From NCBI GenBank assembly GCA_027946555.1, contig JAPEVC010000181.1, positions 1 through 64,000 on the forward strand: a stretch of DNA of 64,000 bases. Direction: 5' to 3'. Below, piece after piece: positions 45,134-56,699 of the stretch. Numbering within the stretch: the first letter of the stretch is position 1; every line of letters begins with the position of its first letter. This DNA comes from Gnomoniopsis sp. IMI 355080 (lineage: Eukaryota > Ascomycota > Sordariomycetes > Diaporthales > Gnomoniaceae). The notes under the pieces were generated by a model. It made no database searches, had not been told where the DNA came from, and worked only from the letters and a program-made list of their open reading frames with translations. Both the position numbers and the translations under genes were made by a program.

Positions 45134-47574
45134 TTAAGAATCCAGTTGGACATAGTTGGCTGGAAAGAGACCAGAATGTCCGCCATGATGACCGAACCAC
45201 CAGTCCTCATCAGGAAACTCCAGATCCGTGACAGTGGCACCCTCGGCAAAGCTCAGTTCTGATTTTTGGGTCAGTAATCTCGACGGTGTGGTTCAGTGGA
45301 GCATCTTCAGGTTCTTACCATTATCTTCTGCTGCTTCGTAATCAAACAATGCAGTTGCGGTCGGTGCTGCACCTGCAGCGGGGGCGTGCTCGGGCTCGGG
45401 CTGGGCAGCAGGCGGAGGAGGGGGCGCCGCAGCGTGGCCAGCACCCGCGCCATCATCTTCAACGATAGTGACGTAGTTGCTGGGGAAGAGACCGCTTTCA
45501 CCCTGCGCGTTCGTGCCCATCCACCAGTCCTCGTCCACCCTCTCAATGTTCGTGACGTATTCGCCTTCCTTGAGCTCGATTTCGTTGTCCTCCGCTTTCT
45601 CGTAGTCATACTCGACCACAGCGCGCTCGCCCCCAGAAGAAGTAGCCTGACTGTCTTGCACCTGTTGATGACCAAACGACTCCTCCGCGACAGCTGTAGC
45701 AGCACCCCTGGGATCGTACGCCTCTTCTTCCTCTGGAATGTCTTGCTCTGTCGGAAGGTCTTCGGGAACAGGTACCGGACGGGGGGGCGATTGCTGGGGA
45801 GCTGGCTCGAGTTCAGGTTCAGGGGCGCGAGGCACAGGCACAGCAACTTGTATAGGTGAGCCAGGCTCCTCCTCTTCCTCTTCCTGGTTGTCGGCGGCAG
45901 GGCGAGAGGGCAAGCCAGGCAGCTCAAACCCACCAGATGGGCGACTGCTTTCAGGAGGAGGTGGTGGAGCGTCGTCGCTGGCACCCGTACCGGCCCTAGG
46001 AATCGATGGGGCGGCAGCGCCCATGGGTGGACCACCCTTGAATCGGTCCTTGAGGGCAGCAACGCCGCCTGAAGGCGAGGCTGGTTGTTCTCCAGCTGAT
46101 TCGCCATCTTCACCGGTTTTCTGGCCTGAAATACCTCTTCCATAGGTTCCCGTCTGAACAGTATCCCAGCTCTTACCGCTGTAGCCGCTCTTCCACTCGT
46201 TTCCGCTCTTTTGTGCTGTCACAGGAGAGGTAGCTGCAGGCGAAAGGGCCGAGCCAGAGCCCGATGCACCTCGTTCACGCGCCTTCTTCTCTGCCCACAG
46301 CTGGGCAGGAGTTTTGCCTCCTTCATCGGCAAATGTACGGCTCGCCGCGCCCACAGGAGCTGCCGCTGGAACTGATGGTTTACCGAGTCCAAGACCACTG
46401 GGAGTAGGAGCTTTGGTACCAGTGAAGGTACTCGCTCCACCGAATTTATTGGCGACCTTCGGCTTCGGTAAAGAAGTAAGACGTTCGGACTGTCCGGACT
46501 GACTAAAGGCTGCGCTTCTCTCTGCGAGCGACGGACGGGGTGCTTCCTCGTCTTCTGCTGCCTCGGTGGGCTTCTGAGATCGCGCTCGAATGGCAGCAAT
46601 ATCTACCTTGCCCACAGGTTCGTATGAGCCCTTCACAGGCGTCGGCCTGAAGTCATCCTTATTCTTAGCGGCAGCTCGGATTGCTGCGATGTCGACCTTG
46701 CCAACGGGCTGGTAAGCACCCTTGACCACACCCGGGGCGTCATCCTGGCTCGACCCGTTAGAGCCGGACGGCGCCTGATTCTTAACCAATTCCGAGATGT
46801 TCACTTTGGTAGGCTTGTAGGCGGGCTGCACCTTTTCTAGCTGGGTTCTGGTAACGGGTGGCGCATCTGCGCCCCAGCCATCCTCATCTACATTCTCGTC
46901 CTTGCGATTTCGCGCGGCCACGAGGGGGTTAAAGGATCTTCCTGCGCTCGATGTAGTCGGAGTGAAGACGGGCTTCTTGGCTACAGGAGGTGCAGGAGCG
47001 GGCATTGGCGCAGAGCCACCAGCGGTGTACTTGGCTCCGGAAGCATCCGAGACCTTTTGAATGATGCTAGCGGGTTCGAGGTCGCTGTCTGATCGCGCGG
47101 TAATTTGGACGTGGTATCCGTGGAGGACTTTGGCAACGGCTGCTGTGTGACTTGTGAAGTAGCCCTTGGTTCGTTCGGGAACACCACCTCCACACCAGGC
47201 GATGAGAACGCATTTGGGGAGGCCTGTATTTGGGTCCCTGACTTTGACAAAGGCGAATTGAACGCGACCTTCGCTGAAGTCTTCAATTAAGTCGGCAAGC
47301 TCACCATCTGGAAAAGGTAGTCCGTCAGTACGATGACGACGGCAAAGCCGGGCTGGTTTGCGAGGGGACAGTGCTCACCTCCCTTAGTCTCAACTTTGAG
47401 AACACTTTCTGATGCAGATCCAGCTTGAAAGGCATTCATCAAAGGAGCCTGAACTGTGAAAAGAGCCCATAGGGCAAAGGTTGGCGAGTCGGACTTTGGG
47501 AGTTCGCGATTGACCACGCCCTGATAGGAGCTCTTGATGGAGGGTCCATTGGTGGACAAGTTGAGCGATGCCAT
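45134..47574 (-). CDS. ABP1: actin-binding protein Abp1 (ADF-H plus two SH3)
   Basis: Three exons: 47574-47379, 47307-45319, 45258-45134 (769 residues). Residues 1-140 form an ADF/cofilin-homology domain (WALFTVQAPLMN, ELADLIEDFSEGRVQFAFVKV, CVLIAWCGGGVPERTKGYFTSH). A middle region has repeated short modules: two near-identical VGKVDIAAIRA copies and a related TKVNISELVKNQ. A charged helix with WAEKKARERG, then Pro/Glu-rich sequence follows. Two SH3 domains close the protein: VVEYDYEKAEDNEIELKEGE..GLFPSNYV and ALFDYEAAEDNELSFAEG..DEDWWFGHH..GLFPANYV, the second split by the last intron. Known role: binds F-actin at endocytic patches, activates Arp2/3 and recruits Ark/Prk kinases. Cytoplasmic cortex. 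Confidence 0.93.
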
Positions 47575-48400
47575 GACGTCGATCTCAAGGAGTGCAGGTC
47601 ATCCGAGGGCGCGAGGATTGTGCGAAATTCTTAGTGTGGAATTGTACTGCAGAGGGATTTTATAAGAGATACGCGTAACTCTGAGTTGCTCGAGGCGAGA
47701 TTTGAAGTGCGCAGGTCGAAAGGGGGCTGAGCAATTCCAGGTGTCGACAGTGACGGAGGAGCTCTAAGTTGAAGGTTTGATGACTTAACCTGAACCGTTG
47801 GCGGCATGAGCTGGTCACTGCAAGGCGGGACCCGTTGCTGCCCAGCGGCCCAGTCACAGCGAGCGACCCCACCTAGAAAGGGGAAATCCGCTGGGCTGCA
47901 GCTACGCCTACACTGTCTGGGCACTGTTACATCGATTGTCCAAATAGCAATGATGGGCCTTCCCGGTCCGTCGCATTGTGAGCGAGCGAGACCAGTATTT
48001 GGACTCGACCAGATTTCAGCGGTCAATACTTTGTTACAACTGTACACATAAGAAGACGACCATCAACACAGGCGTCCATGTCGGACTCATGGAAATGCTC
48101 GTGGATTATCGGGATACAAAGTATTCCCAAAGAATCTAGAATGATTAGACAGGACATAATAAGTTCAACTCCTCGTACTGCGGTAATCGTCTCCTAGCAG
48201 CCATATCAATGTACACACCACCTCGTGATAGTCTCAGGCGGCAAAACCCGTCTGATATCGCAGACCCTCTCCCACGACTTCCGCCTTGCTTTCTGTTGGC
48301 TTCCTTGCCACTATTAATGCTCTGTTCCCAGATTTGACGTCGGCCGGCGCGCCAGAGTCACACTTTAACCCGGAGCGCGGCGGTTCTTTGTGGAAATACT
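47575..48400. other. intergenic
   Basis: 826 bp: promoter of ABP1 and 3' flank of the CYSTM gene, both on the minus strand. Frames here are antisense to each other and unrecognisable. Nothing further seen. Confidence 0.45.
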
Positions 48401-48741
48401 TTAAAGACACAATTCGCAACACTCCACACCTTCCTCGCATAGGCAGCAACACAGACATGCAGCGCACAATCCCTTCAAGCAACCGCCGCCGCCTCCTGAA
48501 CTCTTAGGGGGAGGCTGCTGTTGATATTGCATCGGTGGGGGCTGTTGGTAGTATCCGCCTTGTTGAGGAGGGCCGTAAGACTGTGCACAACATGGTTTGT
48601 TAGCGCTGCGCTGAGGAACGTCATTGACATGAAATCATCACTAACCTGTGGAGGGTACTGAGGAGGACCCTGACCATAGCCCTGTTGGGGGTAGCCGCCC
48701 TGCTGAGGCGGGCCTTGGTGGTAGTAATCTTGAGCAGACAT
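48401..48741 (-). CDS. small CYSTM (cysteine-rich transmembrane module) protein
   Basis: Two exons, 48741-48646 and 48580-48401, give 91 residues that no single open frame shows. The first about 55 residues are Gln/Gly/Pro/Tyr-rich (HQGPPQQGGYPQQGY, SYGPPQQGGYY, MQYQQQPPPK). After SSGGGG comes the module CLKGLCAACLCCCLCEEG and a tail VECCELCL. Known of the family: CYSTM proteins are small tail-anchored, stress-linked membrane proteins found across eukaryotes. Both splice sites are standard and the reading frame joins in phase 0. Membrane location is inferred from the Cys-rich hydrophobic end. Confidence 0.85.
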
Positions 48742-50620
48742 GGTGTGATGACTTGCAAAGGGCGGAAATTCGATCGACTTGAATGCCAAGACTCTCTTGG
48801 TAAAGAATGGCGCGCCTGCAAAGGTGTCGTTGATGGTAGAGCGTGGTTCAACTTGGCGCGGAATGGGGCTGAGATTGTTAAAGGGCGGGGGAAATCGAAC
48901 CAAGCAGTTAGAGTTCGGAGTGAGGACGATACGGAGTAGAAATGGGTTTTATGCAAGCGTCTCAACCCAATGCGAACCAGGATCCGCGTGTCGGAGCAAC
49001 AGAAGCAGACTGGCAGGCTGGAAGTCTTGGACATGTCAAATGACGAGCCGCCCCAATAAGTGGGGCACTACCCCAGCGCGCCCGGGTACCCAAATAAAGC
49101 TGCCAGGCGCTGCCAGGTAGACTGGCAGAGCGAAACGGGGCTGATGAATGTGAAGCCCTTGTCCAGACAGATACCTACCGTCTACTTCGAGAGGGAAAGC
49201 TTGTATTCCATTGGACTCGACTCACAGTAGCTGCTATGCTGTGGCTGAGAGGGTAGTCGTCACCATCCTGCCGTGTGCATATTCAGCACGAGATATCCGT
49301 ACTTCCGTGAATTGGAGTCGCTGAGCAACTTGGTACCTAGCTGCATATGGCTAACTACCTACGTAGGTAGCCTCGTCTATGGCAAACCTTCGAGCATTGA
49401 GCCAGCTGGGACACCATGGCTCGGCCAGCTCGGCTAGTCCATGAGGCCACCAGGGCGATGCTTGCGTGTTTAGCACAGCGCGGTCAAGTCTCGGTAGTAG
49501 GCTCGAAGGTCTGGGAAAGCCGGACCAAAAAAAATCCCAGTTAAGAAGATTAGTACCGCTATGCTAAAAGTGTCCTCGCCGGCCTCGCGTCGCAAGGTAC
49601 CTGTACAGCACTTCGAGTGGCGACCCTGGTTTTTTGACGTGGCGCAGTGCATTTTCATGTTCCAGCAATGGTTGCATTTGTACGTTACATGTCTGCATGT
49701 AACGCATGTCCACATTCTCGCGTTGAACACTCGCTTCCGAATCGGCGCTCATCTTGGCTCGCTGCGGTGTGGCGACCCGGCTTGCTCAAGCACAGCCACG
49801 CCTTCGTGGTCCTCAACGGGGTGAGGCCATGCACGAAAGTGGCAGAGTGGCGAATGGTTGATGGACGCAAAATTGGGCTGAAGAGAGGCTGTCGAAAATG
49901 GTAGTAGCCGGTTAGCAAAATCTTTTGAGATGACTCATGGCAACATGAAGTCATACTATGCCCATTTAGACCTGAGTTGTGTTGCTTTTGATAATGTAAG
50001 AAATACCGGGGTGTCCTGTGGAATGAATACATGCAAGAAAGGCAAAGCGCAAGTAGTCTAATATCGATACTGTGGGTATCCAGCTCCTACGTCTAAAGTC
50101 ACAAAACGGGACTCAAGATATCACTATGATACCAACACAAGAATAAGTTTGCAAAGTTGAACACAGCAAAGGTAAGAACGAATGCGAATCTCCCTCCTTA
50201 CTTTAATTAATATTGTTGCAATACCATGTCCGACAAGATAATTATCAACGCAATAAACAATTTTTCAGATTTCAAGACGAAATAAGTGGCCGGTTTTTTT
50301 TTGGAGGGGGGGGTTGGTTCTCAAATGACGCAAGAGTTCTCTCCAATCAGCAATCTGTCTTACAAAACAGGGGGGCTCCAGCGATGGCGGGGCACCACCT
50401 CTTTCAAATGCTATCTATCGAACTCTACTCCGACAGAAAATGCTGCTGCGTTAAAAACATTCCAGATAGATCCAGAGAACTCTGCCTGCGCTTGTACCGT
50501 ACAATTCCCATTAAGCGAGCACCTTTGAACGGCAACTCATCTTCTTTTGCCCTACACTCTGACGCGCCGAACAATTCCCCGAACCGCCCTCATAACCCAA
50601 ACAACTGACGACCGTTCACC
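48742..50620. other. intergenic between divergent CYSTM and glutaredoxin genes
   Basis: 1.9 kb with a TACCTACGTAGGTAG cluster at 49332-49372. No gene or RNA recognised. The region just before 50620 contains a G-rich stretch at about 50300-50315 in the glutaredoxin promoter. Confidence 0.45.
49332..49372. repeat. GGTACCTAG / CTACCTACGTAGGTAG cluster
   Basis: A GGTACCTAG unit and, 14 bp on, the perfect 14-base palindrome CTACCTACGTAGGTAG (outer bases also pair). Intergenic. Confidence 0.7.
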
Positions 50621-51425
50621 ATGGCCACGATCAAAGAGATCACCAGCTATGAAGACTGGGAAGCTCACACAGCCTCCCTCCCTCCAGCAACCACTCTCAT
50701 CATCTCCTTTCACGCACCCTGGGCTGCACCCTGCGCCCAGATGGCCACTGTCCTGAAGACCCTCGCTGCAGAGTACCCCGCCGACAACACCACATCCTGG
50801 GTATCGATAAATGCAGAGGAGCTGTCAGACCTCAGCGAGAAGTACGATGTCACAGCGGTGCCCTTCCTGGTTCTATCCCGAGATGGAAAGGTTCTCGAGA
50901 CTGTCAGCGGCAGCAGTGCCGTTAAGGTCAGGACTGCTATCGAAACACACGCTGGCAAGGCCGGCTCGGCAGCAACAAATGGCAATGGTGCTGAGGCTAC
51001 AAATGGCGGAGCAATGGAGGTGGACGAGCAGGAGATGGACCCCGCAAAGGCCAAGGAGGAGCTGAACAAGAGACTGGAGGAGCTGGTCAAGGCTGCACCA
51101 GTGATGCTTTTCATGAAGGGCAAGCCTTCAGCACCACAATGTGGCTTCTCAAGGCAGATTGTCGCTATGCTCAGGGAACACTCTGTCAAGTATGGCTTCT
51201 TCGACATTCTGGCAGATGACGAGGTGCGGCAGGGCTTGAAGGAGTTTGCGGATTGGCCTACATACCCGCAGTTGTGGATAGACGGAGAGCTGGTGGGCGG
51301 TCTGGACATTGTAAGTCTCGTACAAATCTTGAGCAATGCAAACATGGCTGACACACTCATAGGTGAAAGAGGAGATCGAAAACAACCCGGACTACTTGAA
51401 GCCATATGCTGTGACCAGCGATTAA
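50621..51425 (+). CDS. multidomain monothiol glutaredoxin (Grx3/4 type)
   Basis: Two exons, 50621-51310 and 51363-51425 (250 residues), ATG in context ACCATGG. An N-terminal thioredoxin-like domain (residues 1-110) has the degenerate active site W34-A-A-P-C38, retaining only one Cys. A linker (NGNGAEATNGGAMEVDEQEMD) leads to a monothiol glutaredoxin domain with the C174-G-F-S iron-sulfur/glutathione motif, then WPTYPQLWIDGELVGGLDI and the spliced end VKEEIENNPDYLKPYAVTSD. Known role: Grx3/4 proteins bind a glutathione-ligated [2Fe-2S] cluster and relay iron status to transcription factors (HapX/SreA in Pezizomycotina). Cytosol and nucleus. Confidence 0.93.
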
Positions 51426-52321
51426 AACCGCCCCTGGGCGTCTGGATCAAACTATGACCGGGGCACCAGAAGGCTTCTTTATGAAGCCAATAATTGGTAT
51501 GATCGGAGAAAAGAGTCGAGAGCAGAGGGCCTTTTTCTGCGTCTGCTGCTTCATGTTCAGTCGTAGACGGCCTAGACCAGACGGATTCCTGAGGACCGTC
51601 TAGATGAGATAGGCCAATTTGGTGGAGTATGAGAAGGCATTTTCTTGACCAGTCTATACACCTAGCATTGGAGTTCTGCAGCAAGGCCTGAAATTATTTG
51701 CACAGACATAATACGAACCTAGTACTGCTTGTCATACCTACTGCTCCTCATTGTCCTAAGTAATTTGGTCCCCATCTAGTGCACGTGACAGGGCTATGGT
51801 AGTTCATGTGTGCATATCCATTGATGTGTCGCGGCTTTGTGATGGACGGCCTCTCTAGACCCATCTCCTAAGTATTTGTGCACAGTTCATTACCAGATCG
51901 CCCACCGCATGCGACTGTGGAATTGCAATTACATCCTCATAGAGAGCGATTATAGACAGGGGCATTTCCCACGATTGTGTAAACTGACTCATCGAATGAG
52001 AAAAGATTCATGGCTTTTACATCAAGGTATTGCTTACCATGCAGATTTAGCCGCTCGGCGAGCAGAGTCACACGCAGAAGCTGGGCAAGTCTTTAAGCCA
52101 TGCACCGCCGCAGGTGGCAGTCGAGCCCCACCTTTTCTGACATATTGAGATTTCCAGATCTCAGTCTCAATCTGCAGCTTCTTAAACCAGCCACCCACAA
52201 ACACCACGTTCCCAATTTCTTCCCGTTACTGTATTCGTTGAACTCAAATATACCCCTTCTCAAATCAATATCGCACCCTGCTCCCTTACTACAGCACCCG
52301 TCCCTTTCACCAACATGAACC
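51426..52321. other. intergenic
   Basis: 896 bp between two plus-strand genes. The last part is CT-rich leader sequence of the next gene, including an upstream ATG at 52315 (listed). No other feature. Confidence 0.45.
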
Positions 52322-52371
52322 ATGGGGGGGAAAGCGTTTTCCACGGGCTCTCACGCCCTCTACACCCCTAG
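52315..52371 (+). promoter_or_regulatory. overlapping uORF at the nucleotidyltransferase-like gene
   Basis: ATG at 52315 (A at -3) opens an 18-codon frame that overlaps the main ATG (52322) out of frame and stops at 52369-52371, one base before an in-frame ATG (52373, Met18 of the main protein). Visible directly; a role in start-site choice is inference. Confidence 0.55.
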
Positions 52372-54051
52372 AATGGCACCCAAGGTCTACGAGATTGTCC
52401 TTGCCGACTGCCTCAATGCCCTCAGACCCCTCTTCCCCACCATCAGGGCACCTATCGAAGCGCCAGAGAAGATAAGCTTTGGTGACATTGACATTCTTGT
52501 CTCTCTGGAGGGCTCAGCTTTCACACTGGACGACATCAACGACCCTCAAAAAATTGTCGTGTGGACCGCAATCGAACAGGCGCTCAAAGCTGCCCAGGTC
52601 TTTCAAGAAGGTAAAGTGGTCTCCTCCAAGAGCATTGCTTTACCCTGGCCTATCAATATGAGTGAGGATGCGATGGTCAGCCAATTGGCCGTTGAGTCGA
52701 TGGCGGGGCACAAGGCTGAGTCAGAGCGGGGCGAGGCTAGCAGCAAGGCTGCGGAAATTAGTCACGAGGCTGAGTCGAAGAACCGATTCATCCAGGTTGA
52801 CATCCAGCTATGTTCTACCAACCAGGAGTTGGAGTGGCGAGTTTTGTAAGTTTTCATCTAATTGACACTCTCCAGTATTTCATTTACAATTCCACGACAC
52901 CTCATCAACTTCAAATAACGTTCAATATGCCACCCACATACACGCCTCTTTTTTATTGTTCTTCTTACTTTTCTACGAATTGTTGCATCTGTTCTGTTGC
53001 GCTCTCCCTTCCATTGAGAAGTCGCCAAAATCACCTGCCTCAATCCTATTTTGAGGTTCCCGTATGATCCAATTTTCGTCTTCTCTCTCCTTTACTGACC
53101 ATCATCTTTAGCAAGCACGACCACGGCGACATGTGGAACATCCTGGGCGCCATGATCCGCCCATACGGACTTACCGCCAATGAGGAGGCTCTGTACCTTC
53201 GTATTCCCGAGTTGGAGCAGGTTGACAAGAAAAAAGCACGCGTCTTTCTAACCAGTTGCCCAACCAAGGTTCTGGGGTTCATAATGCGGGACAAACACGA
53301 CGAGTGGGTTAGGCGCTTCTCTTCTGTCGACGCAATGTTCGACTATACCTCCAGATGCAAGTGGTACCACGCCTGGCTGGCGCATGAGATCGAGAAGGAC
53401 AACAGTGGAGTCAAGGTTAGCCTTAAGTCTAACGATCGCCAGCGCATGAAACAGAGGCTTATCTTCGCCCGTTGGGTCGAGGACTATGTTCCCGGACAGA
53501 TCAGATCAAGCCGTCCCTTCTTGAGCACTAACAATCGTACCCCTATTGCTTTGCGCGATGAGGTCCGCGCCGCTGCTTTCGCCGCTTTCCCCGGTGCCGA
53601 GGAGCGCTACAATCAACAGCTGGCGGCTTGGAACAAGGAGAGGGTCCGCATCTTTGTCAAGAACAATCTAATCAAAGACGACATGGCATTGCCAGAATCG
53701 ATTGCTTGTGCGCTACCGATGCCTCAGGAGGGCAATTCGATCGCCGAGCTCGAGAGGAACTGGCGAGGCGTGCTGCGGTCCGCTCTGACCAAGCTCATCG
53801 TGGATGAGTGCGATGGCGTCGGCATAGCCCCACCTCACGTGCGCGACAAGTACGGTGTGATCATCGTCGACGAGGTCAAACACTGGATCGAGAACAATTG
53901 GGAGGCTGTGGGCAGGGCTGCTTGGGCTCAGCAATGTGCCAGGGCTGCGGAAAGTATGCGCATCAAAAAGGCTAGGCGGCAAATGATGGAACAGGACGAG
54001 TCGATGGAGGAACAGCCACAAAGATTCAATAACGAGGGTCTCTCGAATTAG
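52322..54051 (+). CDS. fungal nucleotidyltransferase-like protein
   Basis: Two exons, 52322-52845 and 53112-54051 (487 residues). The N-terminal MGGKAFSTGSHALYTPRM is a family-type start. Residues 53-60, FGDIDILV, carry the G-D-x-D pattern (D55/D57) seen in pol-beta-type nucleotidyltransferases, within a small alpha/beta region (VYEIVLADCLNALRPLF before, LVSLEGS after). The second half is basic and helical with LYLRIPELEQVDKKKARVFLTS and FDYTSRCKWYHAWL. I know it as a conserved hypothetical family of Pezizomycotina; no function is established. Catalytic activity is inference: only the two Asp are visible and the third carboxylate was not located. The 266 bp intron is unusually long for this window. 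Confidence 0.7.
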
Positions 54052-54217
54052 GGCGAATCGGCGCTGTGGTTTGCACTCAGGCGTTGTAGGTTTGACATTC
54101 TTCATTTGATATATGAGCGCGGACTGGGTAGGCGAGGAGTTGGAGGATCTCTCTCTTCGACATGGGCATCAGAGCAGTATTCGTATTTACCATATTCGTC
54201 TAAAGGCCGCATACTCG

Positions 54218-54229
54218 ATACCTAGGTAC
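54218..54229. repeat. TACCTAGGTA palindrome
   Basis: One complete copy of the 10-base palindrome in GATACCTAGGTACG. Intergenic. Confidence 0.65.
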
Positions 54230-54470
54230 GGCCTACAGGTCTGCAATACTAGATCGATTACAGATTCTCATAAGTAAGAGCTAGGCCAAATCTTGACGGT
54301 ACTGAGTGATCTGTCCGTCTCATTGCCAATAGCACAAATCCTTCAAAAGGAGTTTATGTAGAGCGACCAAATAGCTGAATCAACAGTTGGAGCAGGCAAC
54401 TACTGGTTACAGGGCTTCATTGCACATGTGGACCGGGAAAGGTGATGATGGCAGTAATAATTGACGAGTT

Positions 54471-54500
54471 ACCTATATGTAGGTAGCTAATACCTACCTA
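54471..54500. repeat. ACCTATATGTAGGTAG...TACCTACCTA cluster
   Basis: Opposed ACCT and AGGT units, imperfectly palindromic. Intergenic, 230 bp from the previous palindrome. Confidence 0.6.
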
Positions 54501-54946
54501 AGCATCCACGTGTTGAACTTCAGGAGGCTGCTGATCCACAACTCCCTACTTTGGTTTCTTTGCTCGGCCATACATTACAACACTTGTAAGATGCTCTGCT
54601 GTGGAAATTGTTTAGATGGAGAGGTCTTCTGCAGAATGAACCTTTCTAAGTTCTGAACCTAGTATAATGTATGATAACTTTCTGTTGCATTTTCTAGATA
54701 TGCTCAACCTCGAGCACGACTTTATTTCTTTGAACGACTGACTATTCTTTCGATTCTTTTTTCCCCACGTGATAAAAGCCTCATACCATATAGAGCAATT
54801 GTTCGCACAATCAATACGTTTCAAGTCTAAGTGCCTCTTAACTTTCTTAGCGTTTATTTGGGGCACACAAACAGCATGTAGGTGCACTCGAGTAGTGATT
54901 TTACGCATGGTTGGCGAGAAACTGCTCCGATTCTAATGATACCAGC

Positions 54947-56507
54947 CTACTGCGTGGTGTGGAAGATACCGAACACTCCCTTCCTTCCGAAATTGTCAGA
55001 CCAAGCCTGCAAGTCTTTCGCTACTCCGTTCACAACGCCATCTTCGACGATAGTATCCTGCCAGCTGAGGACTACATTGATCGGCCCACCGTCTACGCCT
55101 GCAACATTGACGCCAACCGCAGCTCCGGCCACTAGGACCGGTTGCGTGAAAAGTGACCTTTTTATAGACCACAGCTTCTCGCCGTCTCCGGCACGTCCTC
55201 GTATGATCCCAATATTCGAGAGATCCCACGTAGCATCACGAGCCTTTCCCAGCTTGCTCAGCCAACGCTTGTTGAAGTCGGTGATGTACTGCATCATTCC
55301 CACGATGTCGTCGTTTGGCAGAGTATTGACTTTTGCCTTGATCTCAGTGCGCCAGGTCGCGGCTAGCGGCCAGATAAGCTCTTCCTCAGCATTGGTATCT
55401 ACTTCACGGAGTTTTGATCGTATGCTTGCTACAGTAGCAGCATCCCAGACCCGTTTGGTGCCTGTGTTCAGGTCTGTCAGCACCCTGCTCAGGTTTATGT
55501 CCACCCCATGCGGGAGCTTAGCCCATGGCAACAAGCTGATAGGAGTCTCGCCAGAGAATGAGCTTGCTACTTCCTCAGGAACATGCCGGGCGAAGGATGC
55601 CAGAACGAGAATATGCATTATGCCACTGAGCGTGGTGCCGTGGCTTCGGCAGGCGGCGATGAGGCGCGTGACGGCATCAGGGGCGATGGCTACAGCGCGG
55701 AGATGCAGCCTATGTGGTTCTGGGGTGACGGGTTTCCCTGTCCATGGCTCAGGAGGTGGTGTAGGTTTTGCCCACGAGGGGCCGAATTCGGACCAGAGGA
55801 CTTTGAGAAAGAATTGCCAAGAGATGCTGGGTCGGACTAGATCTTCTTGGCTGGGTGCGAGGATGGGAGGCGAAGAAAAATGAAGCAGGTGGTTCATCAG
55901 CTCTGGCACAGGACAGGGCGGGCTGTTCAGCTCGTAGAGAAGCTCAGAGTGAAAGACTGCTGTGCTTTTCCCATCCGAGAGTGCATGATGCACTGCGAAA
56001 ACTATATCCAGCACGATATTCTCAGAAGTAGTGGGCTCGTTCTGGACGACAAGTAGTTGCCACGGCGGGCGGTTTGCCACATCCGGCCAAAGCTGTTCCA
56101 GCCTGGTTTTGATGACATGCAATACCTGCTCGTCGTACTCCCCTGGAGACTTCGCGGCCGTTGTTTTCCAACGAATAAAGTCTGGAATATTCATAGATGC
56201 CACTTGCACGAAACACGCTTTATTGGTGTCCTCGCCTGTGATACCAACCCTCAACCCACCGAGGCGGAGGACCAATCTTGCTACGGCTTCCTCCACGATG
56301 ATCTGCAATGATCTGCCTCTCAGCATATTTCTGGGCACTACATACTGGCAGGCATTCGCGATACCGCGGTTGAAACCCAGGGCATGGCGTGAGGTTGAGA
56401 AGTGCTCACTGTGTCTTTATTAGCAGCTATTTGACTTGCCGCACCGGTTTGAGTTGGATTGGTTTGCCTTACATTAGCCCACATTGTCGGACCACAATTC
56501 CGTCCAT
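54947..56507 (-). CDS. alcohol O-acetyltransferase-like enzyme (AATase family)
   Basis: Two exons, 56507-56473 and 56408-54947 (498 residues). The 35-nt first exon encodes MDGIVVRQCGL, and joins in phase to IEHFSTSRHALGFN, the usual family start. The acyltransferase motif HHALSDG lies at residues 152-158, giving the HxxxD catalytic His. Later blocks include SGIMHILVLASFAR, LDLNTG-type DxxTG and SNIGIIRG near the expected DFGWG-like position. Known of the family: transfer of acetyl from acetyl-CoA to alcohols (ester formation) or sterol deacetylation/acetylation; substrate not predictable. ER or lipid-associated in yeast. No neighbouring pathway genes. Confidence 0.85.
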
Positions 56508-56656
56508 CGTGTTGATGAAAGAAGCCTTGTTATTGAATAAGCAAAGCTCACCTCTCTTCGAGTTAGTAGGAATAGAAAGGACGTGGTTATGAGTATCTAG
56601 GTCGTTAACGCTGAGCCAGATCTAGATGCGCCCAGGTCAGCAGCTCCTTGCCGTTG

Positions 56657-56699
56657 CGTAGGTACAGTACCTACGTAGGTACTTAGGTACCTTGCCTAC
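56657..56699. repeat. GTACCTACGTAGGTAC palindrome cluster
   Basis: GCGTAGGTACAGTACCTACGTAGGTACTTAGGTACC: nested TAGG/CCTA palindromes with GTACCTACGTAGGTAC as a perfect 16-base palindrome. Intergenic, in a divergent promoter. Confidence 0.75.

Larger units (their letters stand above)
54052..54946. other. intergenic, convergent 3' ends, two TAGG clusters
   Basis: 895 bp between the nucleotidyltransferase-like (+) and acetyltransferase (-) stops. Contains two TACCTAGG-like clusters at 54218-54229 and 54471-54500. No gene seen. Confidence 0.5.
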
